From Clostridia bacterium (GTDB lineage: Bacteria; Bacillota; Clostridia; Oscillospirales; RGIG5299): a stretch of DNA of 64,000 nucleotides. The notes beneath the pieces were generated by a model. That model was not told the origin of the DNA. It did not search any database and saw only the letters and a list, made by a program, of their open reading frames with translations. The translations under genes and the position numbers were made by a program. Shown piece by piece: positions 27,004 through 36,511 of the stretch; the first letter of the stretch is position 1; every line of letters begins with the position of its first letter. Where the stretch lies: NCBI GenBank assembly GCA_017504945.1, contig JAFVQJ010000023.1, positions 31,565 through 95,564 on the forward strand, in the 5' to 3' direction.

Positions 27004-27063
27004 AAGAATAAAACGGCGCGATAATGTTAAAAATAAAGGCAGAATAAATAACGGAGGATAAAA

Positions 27064-27795
27064 ATGAACAAAAACGACATTATCTACGCCATTAAAAAAT
27101 TTTTAAAGGGCAACGGATTTTATCTTGCTCTCGGAATATGTCTTGTGGCGGTGCTGACTCTTGCAATAACCACCGCAGGCGGCGATATCCCCGAGGATAT
27201 CGAATATCCGAGCTCGGTTACCGAGCTTCCGAGCAGTGAGCCGCCCTCAAGCGTAACGCCGCCCGAAAGCGACGTTGAGGACGTGGGCAAAAACGAGAGC
27301 GGCGTAACGCCCGACAGCTCCGAGCCCGAATCCGAGCCCGAGCCTGAACCCGAACCGGAACCGGAACCCGAGCCTGAGCCGGAACCCGACAAAAGCTTTT
27401 ATTTGCCGACGGAAAACACGGTAACTCTCGGATATTCGAAAGACAATCTCGTATTTTCCGACACGCTCGGCGAGTGGCGCACTCACCTTGCAACCGATTT
27501 TGAGGGTGATATAGGCGATAAGATACGTGCTGTGTCGTACGGCGAGGTCGCCGACATCTACAACGACGAGCTTTACGGCACCACCGTGATAATCGACCAC
27601 GGCGAAAACCTTCTTTCGAGATATTCGGGGCTTCGTAACGTAACGGTTAAAACGGGCGAAACGGTTGAGGGAAAAAGCGTTATCGGCGAGCTTTCGGGCG
27701 ATATTCCGCTTGAGGAAAGAGATGGAGTACACCTTCATTTCGAGCTTATCAAAAACGGTGAGCAGATAGATATAAATGAACTTTTAACCAAGTAA
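27064..27795 (+). CDS. SpoIIQ-like M23 family peptidase
   Basis: This 243-residue protein has one membrane helix (about residues 18-38), an acidic proline-rich linker with an (EP)n repeat (about 90-110), and a C-terminal M23 domain. The metal-binding residues look complete: H-x3-D in H-L-A-T-D-F, then I-D-H-G and V-H-L-H-F. In clostridial SpoIIQ the site is also intact, whereas Bacillus SpoIIQ lacks a ligand. It is expected in the forespore membrane, pairing with SpoIIIAH. An AACGGAGG ribosome binding site supports the start. Confidence 0.88.
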   Translation: MNKNDIIYAIKKFLKGNGFYLALGICLVAVLTLAITTAGGDIPEDIEYPSSVTELPSSEPPSSVTPPESDVEDVGKNESGVTPDSSEPESEPEPEPEPEPEPEPEPEPDKSFYLPTENTVTLGYSKDNLVFSDTLGEWRTHLATDFEGDIGDKIRAVSYGEVADIYNDELYGTTVIIDHGENLLSRYSGLRNVTVKTGETVEGKSVIGELSGDIPLEERDGVHLHFELIKNGEQIDINELLTK

Positions 27796-27810
27796 AAATG
27801 TGCAAATGCA

Positions 27811-27847
27811 CAAAAAGAGATTCGCTTTTTTGCGAATCTCTTTTTAA
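27811..27847 (+). terminator. Terminator after the SpoIIQ-like gene
   Basis: The stem AAAGAGATTCGC / GCGAATCTCTTT is flanked by A and T runs. Confidence 0.88.
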
Positions 27848-27873
27848 AATTCATAAAAATTTTCAAAAAACTA

Positions 27874-27902
27874 TTGACAAACATTGGGAAAAGGCATATA
27901 CT
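27874..27902 (+). promoter_or_regulatory. Promoter for the sigma factor gene
   Basis: A perfect TTGACA (27874-27879) and TATACT (27897-27902) are 17 bp apart, 35 bp upstream of the predicted TTG start. Confidence 0.82.
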
Positions 27903-27936
27903 TACTATGTATTATTATTTTGGGGGATAGCCGCCG

Positions 27937-28512
27937 TTGAAGCTTTTAGAGGTAAACTACGATGAAATGACGGACGTTGAACTCGTCAAAGCTTTTTCGA
28001 AGGGCGACTCCAACGCCATCGGCGTTATCTTCTCGCGCTATACGGGATTTCTCAAGTCAAAGGCGGCATCGTTTGACTGCAGCTATTACAACGAGGACCT
28101 TATGCAAGAGGGCAAGATAGGCTTGTTTAAGGCGGTGCTTCACTTCGATGAAAGCGCCGGCGTGCCCTTTTCCTCTTATGCAACGGTTTGTGCATTTCAC
28201 GAAATGCTTAAATTTTATAAGCGCGCGGTGATACGTCAGCGTGAAAACGAAATAAGCGATACGGCTCTTGCCGAGGCGGTCGACAAGCTTTCGCTCGACG
28301 ATCTTCTCATCGGCAACGAGGGAGCCGAATTTATAAATAAGGCTATCGAATCGGAACTTTCCGATTTTGAAAAGCAGGTGCTTCGCGGCTACTTTATGAA
28401 AAAAAGCTATCAGCAGATAGCCGTCGAGCTTGACAGCAAGCCCAAGGCGGTCGATAACGCCCTTTCGCGCATAAAGAAAAAGATCGCGAAAAAGCTTGCG
28501 CAAAGAAACTGA
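27937..28512 (+). CDS. Sigma-70 family RNA polymerase sigma factor
   Basis: This 191-residue protein has region 2 with D-L-M-Q-E-G-K-I-G-L-F-K-A (about 52-64) and F-S-S-Y-A, and a region 4 helix-turn-helix with K-S-Y-Q-Q-I-A-V-E-L. It lacks regions 1 and 3. It resembles the SigH-like group more than typical ECF factors, though assignment to a named factor is not safe. The start is taken as TTG 27937, after GGGGGA; an ATG ten codons in is the alternative. No anti-sigma gene is adjacent. Confidence 0.85.
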   Translation: MKLLEVNYDEMTDVELVKAFSKGDSNAIGVIFSRYTGFLKSKAASFDCSYYNEDLMQEGKIGLFKAVLHFDESAGVPFSSYATVCAFHEMLKFYKRAVIRQRENEISDTALAEAVDKLSLDDLLIGNEGAEFINKAIESELSDFEKQVLRGYFMKKSYQQIAVELDSKPKAVDNALSRIKKKIAKKLAQRN

Positions 28513-28544
28513 AAATACGCCCGAATAGCTTAAAAAAAGCGCCT

Positions 28545-28590
28545 TTTCGGAGATGGCGGTGAGAGTCCGCCGAGGGCAAAAAAATATTAT
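28545..28590 (+). promoter_or_regulatory. Possible structured leader before the zinc-ribbon gene
   Basis: The stem GGCGG / CCGCC with loop TGAGAGT is nested in weaker outer pairing (GCCTT with GAGGGC) and followed by an A-rich stretch. It lies between the sigma factor stop and the zinc-ribbon gene start. It does not match a riboswitch class I can name and could be a simple processing or stability hairpin. Confidence 0.35.
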
Positions 28591-28611
28591 TACCAAAAGG
28601 TAGGTAAAACC

Positions 28612-28893
28612 ATGTTCCAGGACAAGACTTTAGTCTGCAAAGAGTGTGGAAAGGAATTCATTTTCACCGCAGGCGAGCAGGAATTCTACGCCGAGAAAGA
28701 ATTCAAAAACGAGCCTCAGCGTTGCAAGGAGTGCAGAACTAACAGAAAACAGGCTATCAGAGCTACGAGAGAGATGTTCGAAGCAGTTTGCGCCGGTTGC
28801 GGCGGCACTGCAAAGGTTCCCTTCCAGCCCAAAGACGGCAGACCTGTTTACTGCAGCGAATGCTACGCAAAAATGAAGGAAGAAAACAACTGA
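28612..28893 (+). CDS. Zinc-ribbon protein (zf-trcl type)
   Basis: This 93-residue protein has four CxxC pairs: C-K-E-C, C-K-E-C-R, C-A-G-C and C-S-E-C. It begins with the conserved T-L-V-C-K-E-C-G-K-E-F-I-F-T-A-G-E-Q-E-F block of short zinc-binding proteins that are widespread in Clostridia. Function is unknown; nucleic-acid binding is plausible. Codon use is strongly biased, as in highly expressed genes. It follows the sigma factor by about 100 bp, with a terminator after it. Confidence 0.85.
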   Translation: MFQDKTLVCKECGKEFIFTAGEQEFYAEKEFKNEPQRCKECRTNRKQAIRATREMFEAVCAGCGGTAKVPFQPKDGRPVYCSECYAKMKEENN

Positions 28894-28977
28894 GCGATCG
28901 GTTGTTCGGCGAATTAACTGCTTTGTAAGTTTTTGTAAGTGAATTTTATTTATAATTAAATACAACGGTCAGTTAAT

Positions 28978-29016
28978 TAAAAGCTCCGTCACACTTGGTG
29001 TGACGGAGTTTTTTTG
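28978..29016. terminator. Terminator between the zinc-ribbon gene and proA
   Basis: The stem CTCCGTCACA / TGTGACGGAG is followed by a run of seven T on the plus strand and an A-rich left side for the opposite strand. Confidence 0.88.
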
Positions 29017-29018
29017 AT

Positions 29019-30269
29019 TTATCTTATCTGGCCGTTGCCCTTTATTACGAATTTATAGGTGTTTAATTCCGAAAGCCCCATGGGACCTCTCGCGTGCATC
29101 TTTTGAGTGGAGATGCCTATTTCCGCGCCGAGCCCGAACTCAAAGCCGTCGGTAAATCGGGTGGAGGCGTTGTGATATACCGCCGCCGAATCTACTCCCT
29201 TTAAGAAGAGCGCCGCCGCCTCCTCGTTTTCGGTAACGATGCACTCGGAGTGGTGTGAGCTGTGCTCGTTTATATGAGCTATCGCATCGGAAAGGGAGGA
29301 AACCTCTTTTACCGACATTTTATAGTCAAGATACTCTGTATAATAGTCCTCTTCTGTTGCCAAAAAGACCTTTTCCTTTGAAGAAAGGGCGTTGAAGCAG
29401 GCGCTTGAGCAATAGAGCGAAACGCTCTTTTGGTCAAGACGCTCCTTGATCTTGTCAAGAAGTCCGAGCCTGCTTTCGTGAATGAGCAGACTCTCGGCGG
29501 CGTTGCAGACCGAAACCCTCGAGGTCTTGGCGTTGAAGATGATATCGAGCGCCTTTTTCTCGTCGGCGTGCTCGTCGACGTAGATATGGCAGTTGCCGGT
29601 GCCCGTTTCAATAACGGGTATCAGCGAGTTTTCAACCGTTGCGCGAATAAGCCCCGCGCCGCCTCTGGGAATAAGCAGGTCGACGTAGTCCTTCATTTTC
29701 ATAAGCGCCGCCGTGTCCTCTCTCGAAACGGAGTCGACGAAGCAGACGGTGTCCTCTGAAAGACCTGCCTTTGAAACGGCGTCGCGCATTATTTTACAGA
29801 GTATTCGGTTTGAGTTTATCGCTTCCTTGCCGCCCTTTAAAATAACGGCGTTGCCCGATTTTATGCAGAGCGCCGCCGCATCCGCCGTGACGTTGGGACG
29901 CGACTCGTAGATAATTCCGATAACGCCTATCGGCACCGAGATCTTGGTTATTTTAAGCCCGTTCGGACGCACTTCCTCACTCAAAACCCTGCCCGACGGA
30001 TCGGGAAGCTCGGTAACCTGCAAGATGCCCTCGATAATGCCGTCGATGCGCTTGTCCGTAAGGGAAAGGCGGTCGATCATAGACTCGCTCATACCGCTTT
30101 TTTTTGCGTTTTCGAGGTCCTTTTCATTTTCAAAAATTATTTCGGCGCGCCTTTTTGAGATCGCCAACGCAATCTCCGAAAGAGCGGCGTTTTTTTGATT
30201 GGAATCGGCGGCGCAAATGCCGTAGGACGCTTTCTTTGCCGCCTTGCAAAGCGCTGTTATATCAAACAT
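29019..30269 (-). CDS. proA: Glutamate-5-semialdehyde dehydrogenase
   Basis: This 416-residue enzyme reduces gamma-glutamyl phosphate to glutamate semialdehyde in proline synthesis. The nucleotide-binding stretch I-Y-E-S-R-P-N-V-T-A-D-A-A-A-L and the catalytic cysteine region V-S-V-C-N-A-A-E-S match ProA. It lies 5 bp after proB in the standard proBA operon. Confidence 0.97.
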   Translation of the reverse strand: MFDITALCKAAKKASYGICAADSNQKNAALSEIALAISKRRAEIIFENEKDLENAKKSGMSESMIDRLSLTDKRIDGIIEGILQVTELPDPSGRVLSEEVRPNGLKITKISVPIGVIGIIYESRPNVTADAAALCIKSGNAVILKGGKEAINSNRILCKIMRDAVSKAGLSEDTVCFVDSVSREDTAALMKMKDYVDLLIPRGGAGLIRATVENSLIPVIETGTGNCHIYVDEHADEKKALDIIFNAKTSRVSVCNAAESLLIHESRLGLLDKIKERLDQKSVSLYCSSACFNALSSKEKVFLATEEDYYTEYLDYKMSVKEVSSLSDAIAHINEHSSHHSECIVTENEEAAALFLKGVDSAAVYHNASTRFTDGFEFGLGAEIGISTQKMHARGPMGLSELNTYKFVIKGNGQIR

Positions 30270-30274
30270 TAAAA

Positions 30275-31072
30275 TCAGTCCTTTTTCGGGAAAAATGTAC
30301 CGATAAAGGCTTTGCCTTCAACGATATTGTAGAGCTCGTCGGCTCTTTGGCTGTTGATAAAATAGGTGTCGATTCCCGCCGCCGTGGCAACCTCTGCGGC
30401 GTGCACCTTGGTTATCATACCGCCCGTTCCCACACCTGAAACGGATATGCCGCAATGAGCCTTTATCTCGTCGTTTATCTCGGGAACCACCGAGATTATC
30501 CTGGCGTTTTCGTTTTTGGTGGGGTCGCAGTCGTAAAGACCGTCGCGGTCTGTCATAATGCAGAGGGTATCGCACTCGGAAAGCACCGCAACGAAGGCGG
30601 AGAGTGCGTCGTTATCGCCGAAGTTGCTTATTCCTATCTCGGCAGTGGAGATGGCGTCGTTTTCGTTGACTATCGGCACGACGTTGTAATCAAGAAGGGT
30701 AAAAAAACTGTTTTTGGCGTTTTGCCTTTTGGTATCGACGTCGGCAATATCCTTGGTAAGAAGGAGCTGACCTATCGTGTAGCCGTATTCGGAAAAGAGC
30801 TTGTCGTAAAGATCCATAAGGGCGCACTGACCTACGGCGGCTGCCGCCTGACGCTCTCTCACCGTCTTCGGCTTGCCCGAAATGCCGAGCTTTGAGGCGC
30901 CTATTCCGATAGCGCCCGACGAGATGAGTACCACCTCTATATCTCTGTTTTTGAGGTCTGCAATAAGCCTTACCAGCTTCTCAATGGCTCCGATATTGAT
31001 TTTTCCGTTTTTGTAGGTCACCGATGAGGTGCCGACCTTTATTGCAATTCGTTTTATGGTGCGCTCGGACAT
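30275..31072 (-). CDS. proB: Glutamate 5-kinase, short form without PUA domain
   Basis: The start ATG 31072 follows CGGAGG by about 10 bp; an upstream in-frame start has no such site. The 265-residue protein is an amino acid kinase with K-V-G-T-S-S near the start, L-I-S-S-G-A-I-G-I-G, and V-G-T-G-G-M-I-T-K near the end. The C-terminal PUA domain found in the roughly 370-residue enterobacterial enzyme is absent. Confidence 0.95.
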   Translation of the reverse strand: MSERTIKRIAIKVGTSSVTYKNGKINIGAIEKLVRLIADLKNRDIEVVLISSGAIGIGASKLGISGKPKTVRERQAAAAVGQCALMDLYDKLFSEYGYTIGQLLLTKDIADVDTKRQNAKNSFFTLLDYNVVPIVNENDAISTAEIGISNFGDNDALSAFVAVLSECDTLCIMTDRDGLYDCDPTKNENARIISVVPEINDEIKAHCGISVSGVGTGGMITKVHAAEVATAAGIDTYFINSQRADELYNIVEGKAFIGTFFPKKD

Positions 31073-31107
31073 AAAAACAACGCCTCCGTTAAAATAGACT
31101 ATAAAAT

Positions 31108-31136
31108 ATTTTACCACTTTAGCGCGTTATAGTCAA
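31108..31136 (-). promoter_or_regulatory. Promoter for proBA
   Basis: The minus strand has TTGACT (31131-31136), 17 bp, and TAAAAT (31108-31113), about 35 bp before the proB start. Confidence 0.75.
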
Positions 31137-31228
31137 CCGAAAAGTTGTATAAAAGAAAAAATGAAAAATAAATGTTAAAATTTGATGATTTTTTATAAAA
31201 TACTCTTTAAAAAAATATTATTTTATAT

Positions 31229-31234
31229 TATAAT
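31229..31234 (+). promoter_or_regulatory. -10 element upstream of zapA
   Basis: TATAAT lies 35 bp before zapA in a very AT-rich tract. The matching -35 (TTTAAA at 31206) is poor. Confidence 0.45.
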
Positions 31235-31268
31235 ATTATTTAAGAGAAAAAAACGGAGGTTTAAAATA

Positions 31269-31592
31269 ATGGAAAGACAGTACAATATCAATATCTGCGG
31301 TTATCAGTGCAACATCATAAGCGAGGAGAGTCGCGAGGAGATAGACAGAGCCATCGCGGCGGTTACCGAGCGCGTAAAGGCTATTACCGAGAATAACGAC
31401 AGAGTGTCCACCACCATGGCGGCGCTTCTCGTTTCTATGGATCTTTACGAGGAGCTTGAGGAGGCTAAAATGGCAACGGGCAATCTCCGTATGCAGCTTA
31501 AGGGCTATTTCGACGACGCCGCCAGAGCCGACGAGGAAAAGCGCGCCTTAAAGCATGAGATAGCCGTTTTGAAGGCACGTCTCGGAGAATAA
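31269..31592 (+). CDS. zapA: Cell division protein ZapA
   Basis: The start is ATG 31269 after GGAGG. The 107-residue protein has the ZapA N-terminal domain (N-I-N-I-C-G-Y-Q-C-N-I) and a C-terminal coiled coil with a heptad-like leucine and alanine pattern. ZapA bundles FtsZ filaments at the division ring. It is first in a plus-strand run leading into dut and mreBCD, linking division and shape genes. Confidence 0.88.
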   Translation: MERQYNINICGYQCNIISEESREEIDRAIAAVTERVKAITENNDRVSTTMAALLVSMDLYEELEEAKMATGNLRMQLKGYFDDAARADEEKRALKHEIAVLKARLGE

Positions 31593-31597
31593 TTTAA

Positions 31598-32050
31598 ATG
31601 CAGCTTAAAGTTAAAATAATTGAAAAAGAAAATATCGCGCCCGTACCGCTTCCCAAAAAACAGTCGGAGGAAGCGGCGGGCTTTAATCTGTCTGCCTCAA
31701 TAGAGAAGGAGATAACGCTTGCTCACGGCGAGCTTGCGGTAATACCCACCGGCATTGCCGTTGAAATGGAAAGGGGTTATACCGGCCTTCTGTTCGGAAG
31801 AAGCGGTCTTGGGGTAAAGCACGGAATACATCCCTCAAACGCCGTCGGCGTTATCGACAGCGATTACAGAGGCGAGATATGCGTTGGGCTTTGCAACGTA
31901 AGCAGCCGCCCCTACGTTATAAAGCCGTTTGACAGAGTGGCACAGCTCGTTATTATAAAAACGGCAGAGGTCGATATAGTGGAGGCATCAACCCTTTCCG
32001 AAAGCGAAAGAGGAGAAAAGGGCTTTGGCTCAACGGGAAAAGGCGTATAA
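31598..32050 (+). CDS. dut: dUTP diphosphatase-like protein
   Basis: This 150-residue trimeric-type dUTPase hydrolyses dUTP to dUMP. Motif 2 (G-R-S-G-L-G), motif 3 with the catalytic aspartate (N-A-V-G-V-I-D-S-D-Y-R-G-E), motif 4 (F-D-R-V-A-Q-L-V) and the glycine-rich motif 5 (R-G-E-K-G-F-G-S-T-G) are clear. Motif 1 reads A-G-F-N-L-S-A, with asparagine 30 where aspartate is usual, and motif 2 starts with glycine instead of proline. Activity is likely but altered metal handling is possible. Confidence 0.9.
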   Translation: MQLKVKIIEKENIAPVPLPKKQSEEAAGFNLSASIEKEITLAHGELAVIPTGIAVEMERGYTGLLFGRSGLGVKHGIHPSNAVGVIDSDYRGEICVGLCNVSSRPYVIKPFDRVAQLVIIKTAEVDIVEASTLSESERGEKGFGSTGKGV

Positions 32051-32071
32051 TCATCGGAAGGAAGAAAAGCA

Positions 32072-33076
<1,005 letters not shown>

Positions 33077-33088
33077 GGTGACTGACCG

Positions 33089-33925
33089 ATGGGCTTCTTC
33101 AAAAGCAAGTTTTTCATAGCGCTTTTGGCGGCGGTATTGTTTATCGCCGGCTTTTCTCTCTATTCCGTTACTCTCACGGACGGCACAGCCGCGGGCAATA
33201 TGGGTAAGGCGGTAACCGTTTTCTTTAAGGACGGCATCAATTCCGTGGGCAGATTTTTTGCCCGCGGCTTCGACGGTCTTTTTAACTACGGAAATCTCTT
33301 AAAGGAGAACGAGGAGCTTAAGCAGCAGATAAACGAGCTTGAAAAGGAGCTTATCAAAAACAGCGAGCTTATCGACGAGAACGAGGAGCTTCGCAATATG
33401 CTCGGAATAATAGGCGACGAGAAAAAATACGAGCTCGTTGAGGGCTACGCCGTTTCCAAGGCGGACGGCGACTGGTTCTCGGTATTTACGGTAAACGTGG
33501 GCAGCTCAAAGGGCGTTTCGAAGGGCGACCCCGTTATCACCTGTGACGGACTTGCGGGCATCGTTACCGATGTCGGTGCAAATTGGGCTATCGTAACCTC
33601 GGTGATCGACACCGAATCAAACGTAGGCGGTCTTGTTTTAAGAACGGGCGACGCGGCTGTTTTAAAGGGTGACGCGGCTCTTATGCAAAAGGGACTTTGC
33701 CGCCTTTCTTATATTTCAAATACCGCGGTAATAAGCAGAGGAGATCTCGTTTACACCTCGGGACTCGGCGGCGTGGTGCCCTACGGAATTAAAATAGGCA
33801 AGATAAACGAGATATATTCCGACGAGCAGGGCGTTTCACTCTACGCGGTAATTCAGCCGTCCGTTGATTTTGCGAGCATTACCAACGTTTACGTAATGAT
33901 CGGAGAAGCAAATGAAGCTGATTGA
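33089..33925 (+). CDS. mreC: Rod shape-determining protein MreC
   Basis: This 278-residue protein has one N-terminal membrane helix (about 8-28), a coiled coil (about 70-105, repeated E-N-E-E-L) and the C-terminal beta domain with G-D-P-V-I-T and G-G-V-V-P-Y-G. It links MreB to the wall enzymes. Its end overlaps mreD by 14 bp. Confidence 0.95.
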   Translation: MGFFKSKFFIALLAAVLFIAGFSLYSVTLTDGTAAGNMGKAVTVFFKDGINSVGRFFARGFDGLFNYGNLLKENEELKQQINELEKELIKNSELIDENEELRNMLGIIGDEKKYELVEGYAVSKADGDWFSVFTVNVGSSKGVSKGDPVITCDGLAGIVTDVGANWAIVTSVIDTESNVGGLVLRTGDAAVLKGDAALMQKGLCRLSYISNTAVISRGDLVYTSGLGGVVPYGIKIGKINEIYSDEQGVSLYAVIQPSVDFASITNVYVMIGEANEAD

Positions 33926-34433
33926 AAAAATAACGGGTAAACGAATAGTAATTTATTTATTGCTTATCATCTCGCTCTTTTTAGAAACGGCAACGGCGCG
34001 TTTCTCTCTTTTCGGAGCAGAACCGTGCTTTGTATATCCCTGTCTGCTTACGGCGTGCTTTTACTTGGGCGAAAAGGAAACGGCAATATTGGGTCTGATT
34101 TTCGGAATACTGCTCGATTTCGAGACCTCATTTATAGGATACAACGCAATATTTTTTGCGGTAACTCTTTACGGCATTTCAATAATGCTTCGCACCTTTT
34201 TGAACCGAAACGTGCTTACCTTCAGCGCGACCTCGCTTGCGACAAACGCGCTTTATATATTGCTTGCCTTCATCTTTTATCTCTGCATAGGCAAGAAAAT
34301 TCCGTTTTTTACGGGTTTTGCGGTTTTGGTGCTTCCGAAGCTTATTTTAAGCTTTGCGGTGGCGGAGATAAACTATTTTATCTGCTATTTTGTAAGGGAT
34401 CGCTTTACAAAATTCTGGGGAATCAATAAATAA
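33912..34433 (+). CDS. mreD: Rod shape-determining protein MreD
   Basis: This 173-residue integral membrane protein has about five helices. It is recognised mainly by its position after mreC and by hydrophobicity, with the L-G-L-I-F-G-I-L-L-D-F segment typical of MreD. It overlaps mreC and precedes the PBP2 gene. Confidence 0.9.
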   Translation: MKLIEKITGKRIVIYLLLIISLFLETATARFSLFGAEPCFVYPCLLTACFYLGEKETAILGLIFGILLDFETSFIGYNAIFFAVTLYGISIMLRTFLNRNVLTFSATSLATNALYILLAFIFYLCIGKKIPFFTGFAVLVLPKLILSFAVAEINYFICYFVRDRFTKFWGINK

Positions 34434-34465
34434 AATAACGGAAACGCTTTGAAAGGAGAGTGGCA

Positions 34466-36496
34466 ATGAAAAAGAACCGAATAATCATTTATTTCGTGGC
34501 AGTGGCTCTCGTTGCCGCTATCTTTTCCGGCAGACTTATAGACCTTCAAATAGTAAACGGTGAGGGCTATTATAAGCAAACGCTCACCTCTATAACCAAA
34601 AGGACCGAGCTGAAGGCGTATCGCGGAGAGGTGCTTGACCGCTACGGCAGACCTCTTATAACCAACGTTATGAAATACGTGGTCTATATTGAGCGCTCCT
34701 TTATTCCGGAGGATAGCTATAACGACAGTCTGCTTGCAATAGCAAAGCTTTTTCGTGAAAGAGAAATACCCTATACCGACACCTTTATGATAGGCTATTT
34801 TCCCTATAAATTCCTCACGCTTGAGGAAAATTCACAAATAGACTCATATACCTTCGCCGACTTTTTGAAGTATTACGGCGTTAAAAATAACGGAAGTGCG
34901 CCCGAGATAATGGAGGCGCTTTCAAAGAAATTCAGGCTGCAGGGCTACGGCGAGACCGAAAAGAGAATTCTTATCGGCTTGCGTTACGATATGTACCGAA
35001 ACGGTACCTCAAGCGGCAACCCCCTTATGTTTGCCGACGGTATCGACATTGAAACGGTAACGATACTTGAGGAAAATTCCTCTAAATATCCGGGCGTAAT
35101 AGTTGAGGCTGAAACGGAGAGCAAATACACCTATCCGGGATACGCCTCCCATATTCTCGGCAGAGTGGGCAAGATATCCTCCTCCGAATACGCCGCCCTG
35201 AAGGGCGAGGGCTACACGATAAACGACTATATCGGCAAGGACGGAATTCAGAAATCCTTCGAGAGCTATCTTCGCGGCATAAACGGCGTTAAGACCACCT
35301 ATCTTGACAGCGATTACAATATAATCTCCACAGAGATAACCGAGCCTGCCAAAAACGGCAATAACGTAGTTTTAACGATAGATATAGAGCTTCAGATAAC
35401 GGTTGAGAACGCACTTGCGGACCTCATTGCCGATATGCAGCAAAACAAGAGCAAATATCCAAACGGCGACGGCGACGCCGACTCGGGCGCCGCGGTGGTG
35501 CTCGACGTAAAAACGGGCGAGATACTTGCAATGGCAAGTCATCCCACCTACGACCTGACCACCTTCACAGAGGATTACAACTCGCTTGCATCAAACAGTC
35601 TGCTTCCGCTTCTCAACAGAGCGATAGGCGGCACCTACGAGCCCGGCTCGACTTATAAGCTCGTTTCGGCTATAATGGCGCTCAACGAGGATCTTATTAC
35701 CTCGAAGACGATTTACAAATGCTCGGGCAGATATACCTATTACAGCGACTATCAGCCATACTGCTACGGTCAGATTGCCCACGGCAACCTGAATATGAAA
35801 AGCGCGATAAGAAACTCCTGCAACTCCTACTTTTTCGATATAATACGTCAGCTCGGGCTCTCAACTCATAACCGATATTCGGCGATGTTCGGCTTCGGTC
35901 AGCTCACGGGTGTTGAGCTTATGGGCGAGTCGAGAGGATATTATCTCTCGAAGGAGCTTTTCGATCAGCGCGGTATGACGCCGGGCGATCAGCTTATGGT
36001 CGCGATAGGTCAGCTGAACACGGTAACGCCCATACAGCTTGCCTCCTACGTTCAGATGATAGCAAACGGTGAGGAGCGGCTTCAGCCGCATCTGCTCAAG
36101 GAGGTAATAGATTCGGGCTACAATAACGTTATTCATCAAAGCGGTCCGGTGGCTCTTTCGAGCTTTTCAGACCTCGGAATATCCAAAAAGGATATTGAGG
36201 CGGTCCACGAGGGAATGATATCTGCGGTAGCCGATATTTACAGAAGAAACCAGATGCTCGGCGAATTCAAGGCGGCGGCGAAAACGGGAACGGCAGAGGT
36301 GCCGGGAGGATCCCCGAACGCCATTTACGTTACCTTCGCGCCGTATGACGACCCCGAAATTGCCATTGCGGCGGTAATAGAGCACGGCGGCGAGGGCGGA
36401 TATCTTGACGAGCTTGTAGCAAAGACCATGAAGCAATATTTCAGTACAAACGGTTCCGACTCGGATATAAACACCGAAGGAAGCTTAATTAAATAA
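34466..36496 (+). CDS. mrdA: Class B penicillin-binding protein 2
   Basis: The start ATG 34466 follows AAGGAGAG. The 676-residue protein has an N-terminal membrane helix, a dimerisation domain and a transpeptidase domain. The active-site motifs are S-T-Y-K (near residue 395), S-C-N and K-T-G-T-A. As the gene directly after mreBCD it is expected to be the elongasome transpeptidase that crosslinks lateral wall peptidoglycan. Confidence 0.93.
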   Translation: MKKNRIIIYFVAVALVAAIFSGRLIDLQIVNGEGYYKQTLTSITKRTELKAYRGEVLDRYGRPLITNVMKYVVYIERSFIPEDSYNDSLLAIAKLFREREIPYTDTFMIGYFPYKFLTLEENSQIDSYTFADFLKYYGVKNNGSAPEIMEALSKKFRLQGYGETEKRILIGLRYDMYRNGTSSGNPLMFADGIDIETVTILEENSSKYPGVIVEAETESKYTYPGYASHILGRVGKISSSEYAALKGEGYTINDYIGKDGIQKSFESYLRGINGVKTTYLDSDYNIISTEITEPAKNGNNVVLTIDIELQITVENALADLIADMQQNKSKYPNGDGDADSGAAVVLDVKTGEILAMASHPTYDLTTFTEDYNSLASNSLLPLLNRAIGGTYEPGSTYKLVSAIMALNEDLITSKTIYKCSGRYTYYSDYQPYCYGQIAHGNLNMKSAIRNSCNSYFFDIIRQLGLSTHNRYSAMFGFGQLTGVELMGESRGYYLSKELFDQRGMTPGDQLMVAIGQLNTVTPIQLASYVQMIANGEERLQPHLLKEVIDSGYNNVIHQSGPVALSSFSDLGISKKDIEAVHEGMISAVADIYRRNQMLGEFKAAAKTGTAEVPGGSPNAIYVTFAPYDDPEIAIAAVIEHGGEGGYLDELVAKTMKQYFSTNGSDSDINTEGSLIK

Positions 36497-36511
36497 AAAA
36501 GGAAGAGAAAA

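Noticed and set aside
27330..27390. Non-coding tandem repeat
   Set aside because: The GAGCCC/GAACCG repeats are in frame inside the SpoIIQ-like gene and encode a glutamate-proline linker; codons vary, indicating selection on protein.
28545..28590. Known riboswitch upstream of the zinc-ribbon gene
   Set aside because: The stem is simple and I could not match it to the conserved cores of riboswitch classes I know; kept only as a low-confidence leader structure.
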